NCBI GenBank assembly: GCA_016165875.1
Contig: JABBOT010000003.1
Coordinates: 23,206,441-23,270,440, forward strand
Direction of reading: 5' to 3'
Source: Acanthopleura granulata
Lineage: Eukaryota > Mollusca > Polyplacophora > Chitonida > Chitonidae
DNA length: 64,000 nucleotides
The notes under the pieces: model-generated
Databases searched by the model: none
What the model was told of the DNA's origin: nothing
What the model saw: only the letters and a program-made list of their open reading frames with translations
Program-made: the position numbers and the translations under genes
Part shown: positions 63,301-64,000 of the stretch, piece after piece
How the letters are laid out: the number at the start of each line of letters is the position of its first letter
Numbering within the stretch: the first letter of the stretch is position 1

Positions 63301-63976
63301 GTACATGGATGTGCCAGCGGCTGTTGCCAGAATGTTCTTATATCTAGATGCTCACAACGTTCCTGTCTTCATTATTATGTTGGTGTCCAGCGTTGTGTGC
63401 TGCATTCTAACAAACGCTTTATGTTGACAGTCTGAGGACCATGGCCCATTCATGGCCTTTAGCTTACTGGAGAAAAAGCCAGGACACGTGGCTATATTCC
63501 TCCATTACCTCATCTCCAACAGTGATCCCTCACCGCTGGTAAGTTATTCAGTCATATTATCCACTATCCACTAACACAGTGAAAAGTTGTAAATATGAAC
63601 TATCTTCACCTCAATATTTAAAACACATTTAGAGTCAAGCAGCATTTATTGTTGGGATTGAGTGTCTACAGACTCTCTTAAGCTGAAAGAATTATTTAGC
63701 GTATTGTTTCACCAATTTGATAATTTGATGGGTTTTGTACTCAGGTTTATTCAGTTGTGGATTCCCATGATTTCTGTGTATGTGATAAAGGCTGAGAACA
63801 TTTGCATGTTCAGTAAATCTAAGTGAAGTCATTCTCTGTTTTAAGCCTTGATTCACTTTTTCTGTTTTCAGTTTTTCTGCATTGTAGCAGATGTGTATGA
63901 AAATTCTCAAGCCAGCTACAAAGATCTGAGGAAATGGGCTTATGAAATAACAGCCACGTTTTTGGCTAATAATGCT
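16029..63976 (+). CDS. ARHGEF11: PDZ-RhoGEF (ARHGEF11/12 family), 5' exons (partial)
   Basis: Coding exons in order: first exon 16029-16048 or 29399-29514, then 30933-31012, 31822-31926, 33339-33388, 34375-34432, 55133-55293, 56380-56460, 56734-56859, 57311-57400, 60040-60240, 62378-62560, 62971-63063, 63431-63538 and 63872-63976. All splice phases agree, giving about 487 residues with the first start. Domains: PDZ (about residues 36-125), Pro/Thr-rich linker, coiled coil, Ser-rich region, acidic segment, and the N-terminal half of the RGS-like domain from about residue 417. Vertebrate members are about 1,500 residues, so the rest of RGS plus DH and PH lie right of the window. Family knowledge: the PDZ binds plexin-B and receptor C-termini, the RGS-like domain binds active Galpha12/13, and the DH-PH unit activates RhoA. 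The N-terminus (R-L-x-S-L-S-S) and the S-x-x-DPSPL in the RGS part look closer to ARHGEF11 than to ARHGEF12. In an invertebrate this is probably the single pre-duplication gene. Confidence 0.95.
17016..17203 (+). repeat. Dispersed repeat, copy 1
   Basis: Shares collinear blocks with 32775-32963: 'aggcatattctgaa', 'gactgata', 'ttttgtgaag', 'gttttgtctcca', then 'aaggttgaggaattag' against 'aaggttcagcaattag'. The family is unknown. Identity is moderate and there are many small indels. Confidence 0.7.
17238..17425 (+). repeat. SINE copy 5, with tRNA-like head
   Basis: Begins 'ggcctttgtggccttgtg', with the B-box-like 'gtgagttgacacccagctc', then 'gcgagcttcctgtg', a 'catggatttcctc' core and a shortened tail 'gagagttattcttcagtac'. 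The order of blocks matches the copy at 27.5 kb. Confidence 0.75.
21472..22280 (+). repeat. 27-bp minisatellite, ~17 degenerate units, interrupted
   Basis: The left array, 21472-21597, has four full units plus a partial one. The right array, 21947-22280, has about 12 units. The rough consensus is ACAACTGATGATACC followed by ~6 variable bases and GAATTAGC. Nearly all units are 27 bp, with one of 34 and one of 26. Because 27 is divisible by three, the plus strand reads a 9-residue repeat (T-x-D-D-T-x-x-I-S), open across 21797-22039 and then broken by stops and the two off-length units. The two arrays are separated by ~350 bp of unrelated sequence (21598-21946), most simply a later insertion. 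Confidence 0.88.
24158..24169. repeat. G12 homopolymer
   Basis: Twelve G in a row within RhoGEF intron 1. Length may be unreliable in the assembly. Confidence 0.95.
27509..27768 (+). repeat. SINE copy 6, full length
   Basis: The tRNA-like head has an A-box-like TGGCACAGCTGGGCATAGCG and a B-box-like GAGTTCAAGTCCAGC. A core follows with 'ggtcgtgggtttacccc' and 'tcctcccactataatgctg', then the tail 'gaaatattcttgagtat', 'aaaacaccaatga' and AAATA. It is the most complete copy in the window and shows the order head-core-tail used to recognise the others. Confidence 0.9.
29399..29514 (+). CDS. ARHGEF11: RhoGEF alternative first coding exon b
   Basis: ATG at 29399, 38 codons plus AG, donor gtgagt. 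It starts MRRLKKWRSMEVFRTFSND and ends with basic CSRHRR. It joins in phase to 30933. It cannot follow exon a: a possible acceptor at 29374 (ctactcag) would put exon a into a frame that stops after ten codons. So the two are alternative starts. An in-frame TAA lies at 29351-29353. The sequence 29000-29400 is CpG-richer than its surroundings, consistent with a second promoter. Confidence 0.65.
29515..30932 (+). other. RhoGEF intron between alternative exon b and exon 2
   Basis: No exon or repeat recognised. A T-rich stretch lies at 30430-30490. Confidence 0.7.
30933..31012 (+). CDS. ARHGEF11: RhoGEF exon 2, N-terminal leader
   Basis: Acceptor gtcatttcag and donor gtaatc. It encodes LGSLSSKEEGLSPRREDKSQ and DPIDSP, corresponding to the Ser-rich leader before the PDZ in ARHGEF11. 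It carries possible phosphorylation sites but no domain. Confidence 0.9.
31822..31926 (+). CDS. ARHGEF11: RhoGEF exon 3, PDZ strands 1-3
   Basis: Acceptor ttgttgttgcag and donor gtaaga. It encodes GGLVQRCVIIQRDERGYGLT and then VSGDNPVFVQSVKD. Y-G-L-T is the carboxylate-binding loop of the PDZ (GLGF position). The stretch is nearly the same as in ARHGEF12. Confidence 0.98.
32775..32963 (+). repeat. Dispersed repeat, copy 2
   Basis: Collinear partner of 17016-17203, in the RhoGEF intron between exons 3 and 4. A shorter possible third piece ('ttgaagaattagggta') lies near 37385-37420. Confidence 0.68.
33339..33388 (+). CDS. ARHGEF11: RhoGEF exon 4, PDZ helix A
   Basis: A 50-bp exon with acceptor taattgcag. 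It encodes HGAAARAGVQQGDRIVK. G-A-A-x-R-A-G-V-x-x-G-D-x-I-x-K is the standard PDZ middle segment. Confidence 0.97.
33389..34374 (+). other. RhoGEF intron between exons 4 and 5
   Basis: AT-rich intron with no repeat or exon recognised. Confidence 0.7.
34375..34432 (+). CDS. ARHGEF11: RhoGEF exon 5, PDZ helix B
   Basis: Acceptor gattttccag and donor gtaagt. It encodes VNGTLVINSNHIEVVKLIK. His at the start of helix B (N-x-x-H) marks a class I PDZ, as in ARHGEF11/12. The exon ends one base into a codon (T), completed 20.7 kb downstream. Confidence 0.98.
35854..35866. repeat. C13 homopolymer
   Basis: Thirteen C in a row. Assembly length is uncertain. Confidence 0.95.
36076..36099. repeat. Perfect hairpin, 11-bp arms
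   Basis: TAGTGTACATG, then TG, then CATGTACACTA. It belongs to the very frequent ACATGTAC/TACATGTA class of short palindromes in this window. Confidence 0.9.
42337..42378. repeat. (TA)21 microsatellite
   Basis: Uninterrupted TA dinucleotides within the long RhoGEF intron. Confidence 0.97.
45871..45973 (+). CDS. ARHGEF11: RhoGEF alternative first coding exon c, PDZ-less isoform
   Basis: ATG at 45871 with an in-frame TAA 45 bases before it. It has 34 codons (MEGSQHKQKSGRKLPRAPKS, then a Gly/Lys-rich end) plus G, and donor gtacaa. The phase-1 end fits exon 6 at 55133, giving …NKTAGSYVALTLLG. Such a product would lack exons 2-5, hence nearly the whole PDZ, but keep coiled coil, RGS and catalytic parts. 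The evidence is an open frame, phase, biased composition (Lys, Ser, Pro, Gly) and location in an unusually long intron. There is no homology. It could be an unrelated chance frame. Confidence 0.5.
49016..49032. repeat. (TC)n microsatellite
   Basis: About eight TC units, followed by C-rich sequence. Confidence 0.9.
50181..50240 (+). repeat. SINE copy 7, 3' tail only
   Basis: 'gtgaaatatttttgagtatg', then 'gcgtaaaacaccaatcaaac', then AAATAAATAAATAAAT. The best-preserved tail in the window. Head and core are absent, suggesting 5' truncation. Confidence 0.88.
55133..55293 (+). CDS. ARHGEF11: RhoGEF exon 6, end of PDZ and Pro/Thr-rich linker
   Basis: Acceptor tatatttcag and donor gtaaat. It encodes SGSYVALTLLGRPPG (last PDZ strand, matching SG(S/A)YVALT of the family), then a linker rich in Pro, Thr and Lys ending GPQPVD. 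GC is clearly above the flanks. Confidence 0.97.
55768..55884 (+). repeat. SINE copy 8
   Basis: Core 'cctatggtttccccttgg' and 'tttcctcccaccataatgct', then tail 'tattcttgagtatggcataa', ACACCAATG and AAATAAATAAATA. The head may extend a little further left but is degraded. It lies in the intron after exon 6. Confidence 0.85.
56380..56460 (+). CDS. ARHGEF11: RhoGEF exon 7, coiled coil
   Basis: Acceptor tttttcattag and donor gtatat. It encodes ARKQEELTQLKLDTLKAMHN and KAIAEYQ, a heptad-like helix. In ARHGEF12 a similar helix (starting Q-K-V-E-I-L-x-K-M) follows the PDZ linker. Confidence 0.95.
56734..56859 (+). CDS. ARHGEF11: RhoGEF exon 8, coiled coil continued
   Basis: Acceptor tgatttcag and donor gtaagt. 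It encodes NIRKDRDYGKNPEKLKGLLE and on to LENQLHSISSTDSH. A Leu-spaced helix is followed by a Ser/Thr tail, as in family members (x-Q-L-x-x-Q-L-S). Confidence 0.95.
57311..57400 (+). CDS. ARHGEF11: RhoGEF exon 9, Ser/Asp-rich linker
   Basis: Acceptor tctgttttag and donor gtatgt. It encodes SISLSDLSRDSGTSDSLEPI and then FEPTYRHPSW. Phase 0-0, a low-complexity linker. No domain recognised. Confidence 0.88.
57401..60039 (+). other. RhoGEF intron between exons 9 and 10
   Basis: Mostly AT-rich. A CpG-bearing patch at 58441-58760 contains a 10-bp-arm hairpin and a short basic open frame. Sequence near 57490-57640 resembles 'ccttgaaagt'-type text also seen at 21600-21720, possibly an old repeat. 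No in-phase exon is found. Confidence 0.65.
58454..58478. repeat. GC-rich hairpin, 10-bp arms, 5-base loop
   Basis: AGGCGATCGA, loop ACCGG, then TCGATCGCCT. The arms pair perfectly. It is unusual here because of its CpG content. Confidence 0.9.
60040..60240 (+). CDS. ARHGEF11: RhoGEF exon 10, Ser/Arg-rich region
   Basis: Acceptor tgcatgcag and donor gtacat. 67 phase-0 codons, including VPVSIYASPDSSS, NLPRSQSDAYTKH and RSESAKTSE. It is GC- and CpG-rich against AT-rich introns. A likely phosphorylated linker, with R-S-x-S motifs resembling 14-3-3 or basophilic kinase sites. No folded domain. Confidence 0.92.
61163..61290. repeat. Degenerate minisatellite, three 40-47-bp units
   Basis: Each unit starts TGGGTTCA, has TTTTAA in the middle, and ends with AA(C/A)TAAA or AACAAAA. 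A weaker fourth unit may follow to about 61370 (ATGAGTGCATGAATAGG). Confidence 0.75.
62155..62169. repeat. G15 homopolymer
   Basis: Fifteen G in a row. Exact length is uncertain in most assemblies. Confidence 0.95.
62378..62560 (+). CDS. ARHGEF11: RhoGEF exon 11, Pro/Thr and Asp/Ser/Arg-rich linker
   Basis: Acceptor ctgtttccag. It encodes SKSLPSTVLDGTSMPHSPQL, a TP-rich run, then DSLDADSRDSRRDSGVH. Two in-frame donors exist: gtagga after 62539 and gtacat after 62560, differing by seven residues (VGTMSLE). I used the longer form because GAG precedes that GT. Both keep phase 0. The exon is GC-rich against the introns. Confidence 0.9.
62971..63063 (+). CDS. ARHGEF11: RhoGEF exon 12, acidic segment before RGS
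   Basis: Acceptor gttggttgcag and donor gtgagt. It ends AEIISAEDDEFSEEEED, equivalent to the I-I-G-A-E-D-D-D-F-D segment just before the RGS-like domain in ARHGEF12. In the family this acidic stretch is part of the Galpha13 contact. Confidence 0.96.
63431..63538 (+). CDS. ARHGEF11: RhoGEF exon 13, RGS-like domain start
   Basis: Acceptor tgttgacag and donor gtaagt. It encodes FMAFSLLEKKPGHVAIFLHY and then LISNSDPSPL. L-L-x-x-(K/R)P-x-H-(L/V)-x-(V/I)FL-x-(Y/H) and S-x-x-DPSPL match ARHGEF11's RGS-like domain. Confidence 0.98.
63872..63976 (+). CDS. ARHGEF11: RhoGEF exon 14, RGS-like domain; last exon in the window
   Basis: Acceptor ctgttttcag and donor gtaagt at the window's edge. It encodes FFCIVADVYENSQASYKDLR and then KWAYEITATFLANNA. 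It aligns with the L-x-F-Y-L-x-x-(E/D)-(V/L)-Y and I-x-x-x-F-L-x-x-x-A parts of the family. The domain continues outside. Confidence 0.97.
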
Positions 63977-64000
63977 GTAAGTCTATTTTAATGTTAGCTG

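Noticed and set aside
1..64000. tRNA genes, CRISPR arrays, bacterial operons, full-length retroelements
   Set aside because: The tRNA-like segments belong to SINEs. No regular repeat-spacer array, no reverse transcriptase, integrase or transposase frame, and no bacterial-style gene packing was seen.

Overview
The window is 64 kb of AT-rich animal DNA in which short exons with GT-AG splice sites sit in long introns. No prokaryotic features are visible. Two conserved genes lie head to head and both run off the window, so neither 3' end is visible. The repeats suggest a lophotrochozoan, most likely a mollusc. They include a tRNA-derived SINE whose tail reads 'gaaatattcttgagtatgg…aaaacaccaat…aaataaata', and many TACATGTA/ACATGTAC palindromes. 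I cannot name the species.

The left 15 kb (minus strand) is an SLC37A1/A2-like sugar-phosphate/phosphate antiporter of the major facilitator superfamily. Twelve coding exons from 15004 down to 297 join in a consistent reading phase and give about 358 residues, from the initiator Met to the conserved LSTLFDVGGIAG segment. The remaining roughly 140 residues lie beyond base 1. Intron 1 also holds a plus-strand, coding-like but frame-broken stretch (14448-14967) that I cannot assign.

The region 15.0-16.05 kb is a compact divergent promoter. The SLC37-like ATG (15004, minus) and the first candidate ATG of the right-hand gene (16029, plus) are about 1 kb apart.

From 16 kb to 64 kb (plus strand) lies the 5' part of a PDZ-RhoGEF gene (ARHGEF11/ARHGEF12 family). 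The order is an N-terminal leader, a PDZ domain spread over four exons, a Pro/Ser/Thr linker, a coiled coil, a Ser-rich low-complexity region, an acidic segment, and the first half of the RGS-like domain. The DH and PH domains must lie to the right. Three candidate first coding exons (16029, 29399, 45871) each splice in phase to a different or shared downstream exon. The third, inside the 20.7-kb intron that splits the PDZ domain, would give a protein without most of the PDZ. In related animals this RhoGEF links Galpha12/13-coupled receptors to RhoA. The transporter and the RhoGEF have no evident functional link, so shared regulation is the only relation the layout suggests.

Repeats include eight SINE copies, a 434-bp fold-back element with ~173-bp arms (10695-11128), a smaller inverted repeat (1072-1261), and a 27-bp minisatellite of about 17 units interrupted by a ~350-bp insertion (21472-22280). 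There are also a ~70-bp tandem duplication, a (TA)21 microsatellite and several homopolymer runs. I found no convincing new multi-gene system. The most useful leads are the alternative first exons, the unassigned antisense coding-like stretch, the fold-back element and the 27-bp array.
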